From an uncultured Oscillospiraceae bacterium (lineage in GTDB: Bacteria; Bacillota; Clostridia; Oscillospirales; Acutalibacteraceae): a DNA stretch of 64,000 nucleotides. A program made the position numbers and the translations under genes. Numbering within the stretch: the stretch's first letter is position 1; each line of letters begins with the position of its first letter. The notes beneath the pieces are model-generated. The model was given only the letters and a program-made list of their open reading frames with translations, was not told where the DNA came from and searched no databases. The stretch lies in NCBI GenBank assembly GCA_902490735.1, contig CABUFC010000005.1, positions 1-64,000 of the forward strand. Direction: 5' to 3'. Below are positions 7,997 to 16,030 of this stretch, piece after piece.

Positions 7997-9070
7997 ATGG
8001 AAACTTCAAAAAGATCTATCGGTCGCATTCACTACTTTGATTATTTAAGAGTGTTCGCAACATTTGCGGTTATTGTTATTCATGTTGCGGCATACAAGTT
8101 TGGAAGCGTTGATGTAAAAAGCTTTTCATTTTTTGTTTTTAACGCTTTTGACAGTCTTGCAAGATGGTCGGTGCCGATTTTTGTAATGATTAGCGGCGCG
8201 CTGTTTTTAAACAAAGATATTAATTTTTCAAAGCTTTTTAAAAAGAATATTTTAAGGCTTATTACAGCATATCTTTTTTGGAGCGTTCTATATGCCGCAA
8301 TTTTAACTTTTAACAATGTTGTAGTAAAATCCGGGCAGTTTAACATTCACAATTTTTTAAGCATGGTTATAGGCGGACATTATCATATGTGGTTTATACC
8401 GATGATAATCGGTCTTTACTTATCCCTTCCCGTTTTACAGCCGTTAAAAGGACAAAATAAAACCATGAAATATTTTATTTTGTTAAGCTTTATTTTTGCC
8501 GCAGCAATCCCGTTGGTTTTTAACCTGGTGGATGATTTTGCCGGAACCTTTGCGGAAATCACTTCTATAAAAAATGTAATTTTAAACATGAAATTTTACC
8601 TTGCTTTAGGCTTTGTAGGGTATTTCGTTGCCGGGTATTATTTGCAAAAAAACGAGCTTTCAAAAACCGTAATAAAAACAATTTATGCTCTTGGAATTAT
8701 AAGTTTTATTGCAAGCATATTGCTTAATTTTGCAGTATCTGTAAAAACCGGCGCTGGCCGCGAAACGTATATCGGTTTTACAACAGTGTTTGTAAGTATA
8801 GAATCGGCGGCGGTATTTTTGTTTTTTAAAAACTGTAAAGTCTTTAAAAACTCCGGAAAGTTTGTGCAAACACTATCAAAATTAAGCTTTGGAGTGTACC
8901 TTTTACATCCGTTAATTATTGAGCTTTTAGATAATATTTTGCATATAAGCACAACATCTTTTAACCCGCTTTTATCTGTACCGGTAATAAGTGTTGCGGT
9001 ATTTATTGTATCAAGCGCCGCTATTTATGTTTTAAGCAAATTGCCGTTATTAAATAAATACATAATTTAA
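7997..9070 (+). CDS. Acyltransferase 3 family membrane protein
   Basis: A 357-residue polytopic membrane protein of the acyltransferase 3 (OafA/WecH-like) family, which O-acetylates surface sugars or peptidoglycan. It starts with the family signature RIHYFDYLRVFATFAVIVIHVA, whose His is the proposed catalytic residue. It then shows about ten hydrophobic segments, with the conserved MWFIPMIIGLYLSLPVL and a late FGVYLLHPLIIELL motif. ATG 7997 is preferred over the in-frame GTG twelve bases earlier because that GTG lies in the GTGAGGGAG ribosome site. The substrate cannot be told; it is a single-gene unit closed by a terminator. Confidence 0.88.
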   Translation: METSKRSIGRIHYFDYLRVFATFAVIVIHVAAYKFGSVDVKSFSFFVFNAFDSLARWSVPIFVMISGALFLNKDINFSKLFKKNILRLITAYLFWSVLYAAILTFNNVVVKSGQFNIHNFLSMVIGGHYHMWFIPMIIGLYLSLPVLQPLKGQNKTMKYFILLSFIFAAAIPLVFNLVDDFAGTFAEITSIKNVILNMKFYLALGFVGYFVAGYYLQKNELSKTVIKTIYALGIISFIASILLNFAVSVKTGAGRETYIGFTTVFVSIESAAVFLFFKNCKVFKNSGKFVQTLSKLSFGVYLLHPLIIELLDNILHISTTSFNPLLSVPVISVAVFIVSSAAIYVLSKLPLLNKYII

Positions 9071-9099
9071 AAGACCGGAAAAAATCCGGTCTTTTTTTA
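9071..9099. terminator. Bidirectional terminator between the acyltransferase gene and thrS
   Basis: An 8 bp stem AAGACCGG/CCGGTCTT around a run of A, followed by seven T on the plus strand. The minus-strand reading ends in TTTTAAAT, so it probably also serves thrS. Confidence 0.85.
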
Positions 9100-10860
9100 T
9101 GCTCTGTCTTTAATTTCTTTAGTAATTTTTGCAATGAATTCATCTAATGAAAAACTGTCGTTTTTATCGGTATCGCGATAACGAACAGAAATTGTACCGT
9201 TTTCGGCTTCTTTTTGACCTAAGATCACCATATACGGAACACGATCTACAACCTGCGCTTCGCGTATCATATAACCGATTTTTTCGTTGCGATCGTCAAG
9301 TTCTACTCTAATTCCTGCGTTTTTAAGCGCTTCATAAACACGGTTGCCGTACTCTGCGCATTTTTCCGATACCAAAAGAACCTTAACTTGAGTGGGAGCA
9401 AGCCATGTTGGGAATTTGCCGGCATAGTGCTCTGTAAGTACGCCTATAAAGCGTTCAATCGAGCCAAAGCATACACGGTGAACCATAATAGGTCTTTCTT
9501 TTTCACCTTTTTCGTTTATAAACTCAAGGTCGAAATTGATAGGCATTTGAAAATCAAGCTGTATCGTGCCGCACTGCCAGGTACGACCGAGCGAGTCCTC
9601 AAGGTGAAAATCTATTTTAGGACCGTAAAAAGCGCCGTCGCCTTCGTTAACCGTATAATCGAGTCCCTGCTTTTCAAGCGCCGCTTTAAGGCCGTTTGTA
9701 GCGGCTTCCCAGTCTTCGTCCGAACCCATGCTGTTTTCGGGTCGTGTGGAAAGTTCAACAAAATACTTAAACCCGAATTTTTCGTAAACCTCGTTAATTA
9801 AGTGAACAACATTTATAATTTCGTCAATTATTTGCTCTTTGCGCATGAAAATGTGCGCGTCGTCCTGGGTAAAACAGCGTACCCTGAACAGCCCGTGCAA
9901 AGCACCTTTTAATTCGTGGCGGTGCACAAGACCGAGCTCGCCCATACGAATGGGAAGTTCGCGGTAGCTGTGCGGTTTTGAGCGGTATACCATAACGCCG
10001 CCGGGGCAGTTCATAGGTTTTACACAATAGATTTCATCGTCGATTACGGTTGAATACATATTATCTTTATAATGATCCCAGTGGCCGCTGGTTTCCCACA
10101 AATGGCGGTTCATTATAAGCGGAGTTGTAATTTCAACGTAATTTTCGCGTCTGTGAATTTCGCGCCAGTAATCGATAAGCGCATTCTTAATTATCATGCC
10201 CTTAGGTAAAAAGAAGGGAAATCCCGGAGCTTCGTCCGCCATCATAAATAAATCCATTTCCTTACCGATGCGGCGATGGTCGCGTTTTTCGGCTTCTTCA
10301 ACCATTTTAAGGTAGCTTTCAAGCTCTTCGTTGTTTCTAAAAGCAATACCTTTTACACGGGTTAACATTTTGTTGTTGGCGTCGTTTTTCCAGTAGGCGC
10401 CGGATTGACCGGTAACCTTAAAAGCTTTAAGCGCTTTTGTGTAGCAAATGTGAGGGCCCGTGCACATATCGATGTAATCACCCTGTTGATAAAAGCTAAT
10501 TTCCTCATCCTCGGGCAAATCGCCTATGTGCTCAACCTTATAATCCTCGCCGCGCTCCTTCATTAAAGCTATAGCCTCATCCCTGCTTAAAATAAAGGGC
10601 TTAATGGGAAGATTCTCCTTGGTGATTTTTTTCATTTCGCTTTCAATTTTTGCTAAGTCTTCGTCAGAAAGCTTTGTGTCGCCGATATCTACATCGTAAT
10701 AAAATCCTTTTTCGTTTGCAGGACCATACGCGAATTTTGCGTTAGGAAAAAGCCTTTTTATAGCCTGTGCCATAATGTGTGCGGCAGAATGCCTTAATAT
10801 GTGCAGCTCTTCATTAGCTTCGGCTTCCTTTACCGTTCCATCTTTAAAAATAACCTTCAT
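9097..10860 (-). CDS. thrS: Threonyl-tRNA synthetase lacking the TGS domain
   Basis: Charges tRNA(Thr). The editing domain (HSAAH near residue 29, CTGPH near residue 158) and class II core are intact, including motif 2 (HRHELKGALHGLFRVRCFTQDDAHIF), MNCPGG and motif 3 (HRVCFGSIERFIGVLTEH). The C-terminal anticodon-binding domain starts near residue 490. At 587 residues it is about 50 shorter than usual, because the N-terminal TGS (N1) domain is reduced to some 19 residues (KVIFKDGTVKEAEANEEL) before the editing domain. The ATG has TTAAGGAG upstream, so this is a real start. Expression is controlled by a T-box leader. Confidence 0.96.
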   Translation of the reverse strand: MKVIFKDGTVKEAEANEELHILRHSAAHIMAQAIKRLFPNAKFAYGPANEKGFYYDVDIGDTKLSDEDLAKIESEMKKITKENLPIKPFILSRDEAIALMKERGEDYKVEHIGDLPEDEEISFYQQGDYIDMCTGPHICYTKALKAFKVTGQSGAYWKNDANNKMLTRVKGIAFRNNEELESYLKMVEEAEKRDHRRIGKEMDLFMMADEAPGFPFFLPKGMIIKNALIDYWREIHRRENYVEITTPLIMNRHLWETSGHWDHYKDNMYSTVIDDEIYCVKPMNCPGGVMVYRSKPHSYRELPIRMGELGLVHRHELKGALHGLFRVRCFTQDDAHIFMRKEQIIDEIINVVHLINEVYEKFGFKYFVELSTRPENSMGSDEDWEAATNGLKAALEKQGLDYTVNEGDGAFYGPKIDFHLEDSLGRTWQCGTIQLDFQMPINFDLEFINEKGEKERPIMVHRVCFGSIERFIGVLTEHYAGKFPTWLAPTQVKVLLVSEKCAEYGNRVYEALKNAGIRVELDDRNEKIGYMIREAQVVDRVPYMVILGQKEAENGTISVRYRDTDKNDSFSLDEFIAKITKEIKDRA

Positions 10861-10883
10861 AAAATAATACTCCTTAAAAAATA

Positions 10884-11117
10884 AAAACCCTTAAAGCAAT
10901 ACGCTTCAAGGGTGCATTTTGCACGGTTCCACCTTGGTTTTTCACTCTTTGCCTTTAACGTAAGGACATACGGCAGCGCTTACTTTAAAAGTTTTCGCGA
11001 TGCGGCTTGGAAGAGAGGTTTTTCGCACATGCCGTTTAAAAAACTTACAGCCTTGGTTTTTCTCTCTGAAAAACGGGAAATGCACTACTTGGTTCTTCCT
11101 TATAACGCCTTTAATAT
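10884..11117 (-). ncRNA. T-box leader controlling thrS
   Basis: On the minus strand the leader contains the hallmark T-box AAGGTGGAACCGTGC (10921-10935), which is the antiterminator bulge sequence. It is followed by the competing terminator ACCCTTGAAGC...GCTTTAAGGGT with T5 (10884-10913). Upstream lies a Stem I closed by GGAAGA/TCTTCC, with AGTAGTGCA-type Stem I loop sequence and an ACC triplet near the 3' side that could be the threonine specifier. Uncharged tRNA(Thr) would stabilise antitermination. Specifier placement was by eye. Confidence 0.93.
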
Positions 11118-11123
11118 ATTCAT

Positions 11124-11152
11124 ATTATATCATTGATAAATTTCTTTGTCAA
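11124..11152 (-). promoter_or_regulatory. Promoter of the thrS T-box transcript
   Basis: On the minus strand, TTGACA, 17 bp, TATAAT: a full-consensus sigma-A promoter starting transcription about 7 bases before the T-box Stem I. Confidence 0.92.
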
Positions 11153-11228
11153 GCGGCAAAGAGCTCCCTTATTTTGTGCATAATAACAAAAAGTTTTTAA
11201 CATTTTAAAAATTTTTTTAATAAAATGC

Positions 11229-11257
11229 TTGACAAATCAATAAAAATGGTGTATTAT
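11229..11257 (+). promoter_or_regulatory. Full-consensus plus-strand promoter of an unannotated small transcript
   Basis: TTGACA, 17 bp spacer, TATTAT. It faces away from thrS and towards the 3' end of cysK, so it cannot drive either neighbour in sense. Predicted start near 11264. Confidence 0.85.
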
Positions 11258-11288
11258 ATAGTCAGAAAGAAGAAGGGCGGTGATTCCG

Positions 11289-11333
11289 ATGTTCAGTGAA
11301 GAAATATCGATAAGCGCCGTACGGCAGGTTTAA
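11289..11333 (+). CDS. Mini-ORF 1, 14 residues (MFSEEISISAVRQV)
   Basis: Fourteen codons from ATG to TAA inside the small plus-strand transcript, with GGTGA five bases before the ATG. No family recognised. Whether it is translated is unknown; the good ribosome site and the SD-led mini-ORF that follows it are the only support. Confidence 0.35.
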   Translation: MFSEEISISAVRQV

Positions 11334-11349
11334 TTTAGGAGTGACCATA

Positions 11350-11376
11350 ATGAGGATGATTCGGGCAGTAATTTAA
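11350..11376 (+). CDS. Mini-ORF 2, 8 residues (MRMIRAVI)
   Basis: Eight codons with an ideal AGGAG eight bases upstream, 16 bases after mini-ORF 1 ends and in a different frame. The peptide is short, basic and hydrophobic. It may be a leader peptide or signalling peptide, or have no role; there is no downstream gene on this strand before the terminator. Confidence 0.35.
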   Translation: MRMIRAVI

Positions 11377-11440
11377 CTCAAAAATTTATTTGAAAGGACA
11401 TTGGTCCAATGTACAATTAAACCCTTCCCCAAAAAAATTT

Positions 11441-11467
11441 AAGGCAGACCGTAAGGTCTGCCTTTAT
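11441..11467. terminator. Bidirectional terminator (small RNA and cysK)
   Basis: A perfect 10 bp stem AAGGCAGACC/GGTCTGCCTT with a GTAA tetraloop. T-rich tails occur on both sides: TTTATTT on the plus strand and AAATTTTTTT on the minus strand. Confidence 0.9.
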
Positions 11468-11470
11468 TTG

Positions 11471-12400
11471 TTATTCCGAAAACATCGGTGTTGAAAGATA
11501 TCTTTCGCCGGTATCCGGCAAGAGCGCCACTATTACCTTGCCTTTGTTTTCCGGTCTTTTTGCCAGCACCGTGGCGGCGTGCACCGCAGCACCCGATGAA
11601 ATGCCAACTAAAAGGCCTTCTTTGCGTGCTAATGTTTTTCCGGTTTCAAATGCTTCTTCGTTTTCTACCGTTATAATTTCATCGTAAATTGAGGTATTAA
11701 GCGTATCGGGTACAAATCCTGCACCTATGCCCTGAATTTTGTGAGGACCGGGTGTGCCTTTTGATAAAACCGGAGATCCGGCAGGCTCTACTGCAACGAT
11801 TTTTACATTCGGATTTTGCTCTTTTAAGTATTTGCCAACGCCCGAAAGGGTTCCTCCGGTGCCAACACCCGCAACAAAAATATCCACTTTGCCATCTAAG
11901 TCGTTCCAAATTTCAGGGCCGGTAGCCGCATAGTGCGCGGCAGGGTTTGCCATATTTGTAAACTGACTCGGAATAAAACTGTTTTCGATTTCGCTTGCAA
12001 GCTCTTTAGCTTTTTCAATAGCGCCTTTCATACCTTTGGTGCCGTCGGTTAAAACAAGTTCGGCTCCGTAAGCCTTTAAAAGGTTGCGCCTTTCAATACT
12101 CATGGTTTCGGGCATGGTAAGTATTATTTTATAACCGCGAGACGCCGCTACCGCGGCAAGGCCTATACCGGTGTTGCCGCTTGTCGGCTCAATAATAACG
12201 GCCCCCGGCTTTAATGCGCCATTTTGTTCGGCTTGGTCAATCATGGCTTTTGCAATCCTGTCTTTAACGCTGCCTGCAGGATTAAAGCATTCAAGCTTTG
12301 CGTAAATATCAGCGTCTAATTCTTTAAGCTTTTTATAGTTCGAAAGCTTTAAAATTGGCGTGCCGCCGATAAGATCGGTAATTTTTTCATAGATTTTCAT
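11471..12400 (-). CDS. cysK: Cysteine synthase A (O-acetylserine sulfhydrylase)
   Basis: Makes cysteine from O-acetylserine and sulfide with pyridoxal phosphate. The 309 residues carry the PLP lysine in NPAGSVKDRIAKAMI (about residue 40), the PTSGNTGIGLA loop, the GVGTGGTLSGVGKYLK phosphate loop and KIQGIGAGFVP. The second ATG is chosen because GGAG lies seven bases before it, while the first ATG directly abuts that site. Single-gene unit with its own consensus promoter, an operator-like repeat and a terminator. Confidence 0.96.
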   Translation of the reverse strand: MKIYEKITDLIGGTPILKLSNYKKLKELDADIYAKLECFNPAGSVKDRIAKAMIDQAEQNGALKPGAVIIEPTSGNTGIGLAAVAASRGYKIILTMPETMSIERRNLLKAYGAELVLTDGTKGMKGAIEKAKELASEIENSFIPSQFTNMANPAAHYAATGPEIWNDLDGKVDIFVAGVGTGGTLSGVGKYLKEQNPNVKIVAVEPAGSPVLSKGTPGPHKIQGIGAGFVPDTLNTSIYDEIITVENEEAFETGKTLARKEGLLVGISSGAAVHAATVLAKRPENKGKVIVALLPDTGERYLSTPMFSE

Positions 12401-12425
12401 AAGCATTCTCCTTTATTTCTCGTAT

Positions 12426-12477
12426 TACCTATCTGTTTTGTAGGTATTATTATAGCATGACTTATGAATTTTGTCAA
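12426..12477 (-). promoter_or_regulatory. cysK promoter with a downstream inverted repeat
   Basis: On the minus strand, TTGACA, 17 bp, TATAAT (12449-12477). Just after the -10 box lies an inverted repeat TACCTA-N9-TAGGTA (12426-12446), which would overlap the transcription start. That position fits a repressor such as an Rrf2-family cysteine or iron-sulfur regulator, but the regulator is my inference. Confidence 0.8.
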
Positions 12478-12490
12478 TACACTTTTTTAA

Positions 12491-14839
12491 TTATATGCCG
12501 ATTAAAATCAAAATAGCCCTAATAAATATTGCGGCGATATATGCAATAATGCATTGGCCAACCACCATTAACGCCGCCCATTTGCCGCCAAGTTCCCGTT
12601 TTACCGAGGCAATTGCCGCAACGCACGGCGTGTATAAAAGACAAAAAACCAAAAGCGCACCGCAAGATACAGGAGAAATTACCGAGCTTAAAGCGGTTGC
12701 TCCAAGAAGTACCGAAAGGGTTGAAACAACGCTTTCTTTTGCCATAAAACCTGCTATAAGCGCAGTGACAATGCGATAATCCGCAAGCCCCAGCGGGGAA
12801 AATACAGGTGCAATAAAACCGGAAATTTGCGCTAAAATACTGTTTTTTGAGTCGGAAACTATATTCATCGAGAAACTGAACGTCTTTAAAAACCATACAA
12901 TTATAGAAGCTAAGAATATTACCGTAAATGCGCGGGAAAGAAAGTCTTTAGCTTTTTCCCACAAAAGCATCGCGACGTTTTTAGCCCCCGGCATGCGGTA
13001 ATTCGGAAGTTCCATTACAAACGGCACGGCTTCGCCTTTAAAAACGGCAATTTTAGATACGTACGCTACTATAACAGCAGTAATAATACCCAAAAGATAA
13101 AGCCCAAGCATTATTAGTCCACCGTGTTTTGGGAAAAATGCCGCAGTTAAAAAGCCATAAACCGGAAGTTTCGCGGTACAACTCATAAAGGGTATTAAAA
13201 GTATGGTCATTTTACGGTCCCTTGCGCTTGGCAGAGTTCTGCTTGCCATAACGCCGGGCACTGTACAGCCAAAACCTATAAGCATCGGCACGATGCTTCT
13301 TCCTGAAAGGCCCAGTTTTCTTAATAGTTTATCCATTATAAAGGCTACACGCGCCATATAGCCGCTGTCTTCAAGAAGGGATAAAAAGAAAAACAGTGTT
13401 ATAATTATCGGTATAAACGACAGCACACTTCCTACGCCTTCGAATATTCCGCTAATTATAAACGATCGTAAAATTTCATTCACATTTACTGATATTAAAA
13501 AGCTCTCTGTAATATCGGTAAGCCACGAAATTCCGTTTTCTAAAAGGGTTTGAAGCGCCGCACCGATTACATTAAAGGTTAAAAAGAAGATAAGTCCCAT
13601 TATTAAAATAAACATAGGAATAGCCGTGTATTTACCGGTTAAAAGTTTATCTATTTTTTGGCTTCTTTGGCGCTCTTTGCTTTCTTTTGGCTTTACAACA
13701 CAAGCGCTGCAAAGCCTGTTTATAAACGAAAAACGCATATCGGCAATTGCAGCGGCGCGATCCAGACCGCATTCGTGCTCCATTTGAACAATTATATGCT
13801 CTAACATCTCTTTTTCGTTATCGGATAATTTAAGAGCGTTTAATACTATTTCGTCGCCCTCAATTAATTTGGTTGCGGCAAACCTAAGCGGCAAATCTGC
13901 CGCTTTTGCATGGTCTTCAATTAAGTGCATTATTCCATGTATGCATCTGTGAACCGCTCCGGATTTTTCATCACGATCGCAAAAATCGGTGCGTCCGGGG
14001 CGTTCGTTAAATTTTGCAATATGTACAGCGTGGCTTACAAGCTCGGTTACACCCTCATTTTTGGCAGCAGATATGGGAACTACCGGCGTTCCTAATGCGT
14101 CCTCTAATCTGTTAACATTTATAGTCCCGCCGCTATTCCGAACTTCGTCCATCATGTTTAAAGCTATAACTACCGGAATATCTAACTCTAATAGCTGCAG
14201 AGTTAAATAAAGATTGCGCTCAATGTTGGTGGCGTCCACTATGTTTATTATACAGCTTGGGTGCTCGTTTAAAATAAAACTTCTGGATACTATTTCTTCC
14301 GAGCTATAAGGAGACAGCGAGTATATTCCCGGAAGATCGGTAATTTTTGTGTTTTTTTGATTTTTAATAGGTCCGCTTTTTTCAGATACCGTAACACCCG
14401 GGAAATTGCCTACATGCTGGTTAGATCCTGTAAGAGCATTAAAAAGTGTGGTTTTCCCGCAGTTTTGGTTGCCGGCAAGAGCAAACGTAAGCGGCAAATC
14501 TTTATTAGGCTTAAAAGATCCTGTTTTAACATGGTATTTTCCTTCTTCGCCAAGGCCGGGATGCTTAACGGGTTTTAACTGCTCGATGCTTTTTGCGCTT
14601 TCATTTGCAGTTTCGTTTAATTTTTTAATTTCTATTTTTGCGGCGTCTGAAAGTCTTAAGGTTAGCTCATATCCGTGAATTAAAAGCTCCATAGGATCTC
14701 CCATGGGAGCGTATTTTACAAGCTTTACCACAGCACCCGGTATTACACCCATGTCTAAAAAATGCTGCCTTAAAGCGCCTTCGCCGCCAACAGAAATTAT
14801 TAATGCACTTTCTCCTATATCAAGTTCTTTAAGCGTCAT
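12491..14839 (-). CDS. feoB: FeoA-FeoB fusion, ferrous iron transporter
   Basis: Imports Fe2+ across the cytoplasmic membrane. Residues 1-73 are a complete FeoA (SH3-like) domain (LKELDIGESALIISV, LRQHFLDMGVIPG, ELTLRLSDAAKIEI). It is followed by a short linker and the FeoB GTPase with G1 GNQNCGKTT (123-131), GVTVSEKSG and DLPGIYSL. The membrane part holds two gate regions, including CTVPGVMASRTL and MSCTAKLPVYG with the conserved cysteines. At 782 residues it is longer than a plain FeoB because of the fusion. It is the last gene of the polA-prmA-prfB-alr-feo run, 10 bases after alr, so iron uptake may follow read-through from that operon. Confidence 0.95.
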   Translation of the reverse strand: MTLKELDIGESALIISVGGEGALRQHFLDMGVIPGAVVKLVKYAPMGDPMELLIHGYELTLRLSDAAKIEIKKLNETANESAKSIEQLKPVKHPGLGEEGKYHVKTGSFKPNKDLPLTFALAGNQNCGKTTLFNALTGSNQHVGNFPGVTVSEKSGPIKNQKNTKITDLPGIYSLSPYSSEEIVSRSFILNEHPSCIINIVDATNIERNLYLTLQLLELDIPVVIALNMMDEVRNSGGTINVNRLEDALGTPVVPISAAKNEGVTELVSHAVHIAKFNERPGRTDFCDRDEKSGAVHRCIHGIMHLIEDHAKAADLPLRFAATKLIEGDEIVLNALKLSDNEKEMLEHIIVQMEHECGLDRAAAIADMRFSFINRLCSACVVKPKESKERQRSQKIDKLLTGKYTAIPMFILIMGLIFFLTFNVIGAALQTLLENGISWLTDITESFLISVNVNEILRSFIISGIFEGVGSVLSFIPIIITLFFFLSLLEDSGYMARVAFIMDKLLRKLGLSGRSIVPMLIGFGCTVPGVMASRTLPSARDRKMTILLIPFMSCTAKLPVYGFLTAAFFPKHGGLIMLGLYLLGIITAVIVAYVSKIAVFKGEAVPFVMELPNYRMPGAKNVAMLLWEKAKDFLSRAFTVIFLASIIVWFLKTFSFSMNIVSDSKNSILAQISGFIAPVFSPLGLADYRIVTALIAGFMAKESVVSTLSVLLGATALSSVISPVSCGALLVFCLLYTPCVAAIASVKRELGGKWAALMVVGQCIIAYIAAIFIRAILILIGI

Positions 14840-14849
14840 TTATATTCCT

Positions 14850-16016
14850 CTACCCCAATAAATAATTTTCTATTCTGATAATTTTTCCGTTTTTAATATA
14901 TATTCTCGGTACTCGCCTTGATATACTGCAAACCATCTCGTAATTTATGGTTCCGCTAAGCTCTGCAAGCTCTTCAACCGGCAAATTCTTTCCAAACAGT
15001 TCTACAGTATCACCTTCGCGTGCGTTAATTCCCGTAACATCAACCATAAGCTGATCCATACAAACCCTGCCTATTATCGGCGCTTTTTTGCCTGCAACCA
15101 AAACCGAGGCTTTGTTGCTTAAATTTCTGTGATAGCCGTCGGCATAACCTACCGGTATAGTTGCTACAACCGTTGGTGCTTCGGCTTGATAGGTTCTGCC
15201 GTAGCTTACCGTATCACCTTTGTTTATGGTTTTAATTTGCGAAATTACCGCTTTTAAAGACATTACCGGCGAAAGCTTTATAGGCATTTCTATTGATGGA
15301 TCGGGAGTAAGCCCGTACATGGAAATTCCTATGCGGTTTAAATTAAGCTGAGTGTCTTGATGTAAAACCGTGCCGGCGGTATTGGTGCAGTGAAGTATTA
15401 AATTTGCGCCTGTTCTAAGCTTGATTTCATTTGCTATTTTTAAAAACCGCTCGTATTGTTCGCGTGTATATGAAATATCAAGTCTCGCGTTACTGTCCGC
15501 CACGGCAAAATGAGTGAACATCCCTTTTACCATAAGGTTTTTAAGCAATAAAACCTGCTCGATTTCTTGTGCCGCGCTTAAAATATTTTCATCATTACGG
15601 CAGTTAAAACCGATGCGTCCCATGCCGCTGTCAATCTTTATATGTACAGGTATTTTTGCACCGACTTTTCCGGCTTCGGCGTTTAAAATTTTTGCGTATT
15701 CCAGTGAAAAGACTGCTTGCGTAATATTTTGTTCAAATAAATCTATTGCTACACCCGGATCTGTAAACCCAAGAATCAATATCTCCCCAACAATGCCACC
15801 GCGGCGCAATTCCTGTGCCTCATCGATGTTTGATACGGCAAAATGGTTTATTCCCATTTTTTCAAGCTGGCGGCTTACTGTTACCGCTCCGTGGCCGTAT
15901 GCGTCGGCTTTTACTACAGCCATATATTCGCCCGAATTTATGGTGCTTTTTATATTTTCGACATTGCTTTTTAAAGCGTCAAGATCTATCTCTGCCCAAA
16001 CCCGTTTACTTTGCAT
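14850..16016 (-). CDS. alr: Alanine racemase
   Basis: Interconverts L- and D-alanine for peptidoglycan, PLP dependent. The 388 residues show the N-terminal barrel with AVVKADAYGHGAV (PLP lysine, about residue 34), the HIKIDSGMGRIGF segment and CTNTAG. The C-terminal domain has VSYGRTYQA, VGYADGYHR (catalytic tyrosine region) and GRVCMDQLMVDVT. AAAGGAC precedes the ATG. Fifteen bases separate it from prfB. Confidence 0.96.
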   Translation of the reverse strand: MQSKRVWAEIDLDALKSNVENIKSTINSGEYMAVVKADAYGHGAVTVSRQLEKMGINHFAVSNIDEAQELRRGGIVGEILILGFTDPGVAIDLFEQNITQAVFSLEYAKILNAEAGKVGAKIPVHIKIDSGMGRIGFNCRNDENILSAAQEIEQVLLLKNLMVKGMFTHFAVADSNARLDISYTREQYERFLKIANEIKLRTGANLILHCTNTAGTVLHQDTQLNLNRIGISMYGLTPDPSIEMPIKLSPVMSLKAVISQIKTINKGDTVSYGRTYQAEAPTVVATIPVGYADGYHRNLSNKASVLVAGKKAPIIGRVCMDQLMVDVTGINAREGDTVELFGKNLPVEELAELSGTINYEMVCSISRRVPRIYIKNGKIIRIENYLLG

Positions 16017-16030
16017 ATTTTAAGTCCTTT

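Larger units (their letters stand above)
11264..11470 (+). ncRNA. Putative ~200 nt RNA with SD-led mini-ORFs, unknown function
   Basis: This stretch runs from a strong promoter to a strong terminator and contains no normal gene. It holds three very short reading frames, each preceded by a plausible Shine-Dalgarno sequence: 14 codons at 11289, 8 codons at 11350 and 3 codons at 11409. A 7+7 bp palindrome ACATTGG/CCAATGT (11398-11412) covers the last ATG. It could be a small regulatory RNA, a peptide-coding RNA or the remnant of a leader. I match it to no riboswitch or RNA family I know. Confidence 0.55.

Noticed and set aside
10912..11136. Two overlapping plus-strand frames of 66-74 codons upstream of thrS
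   Set aside because: They are antisense to the T-box leader; the T-box motif, terminator and promoter explain the sequence.
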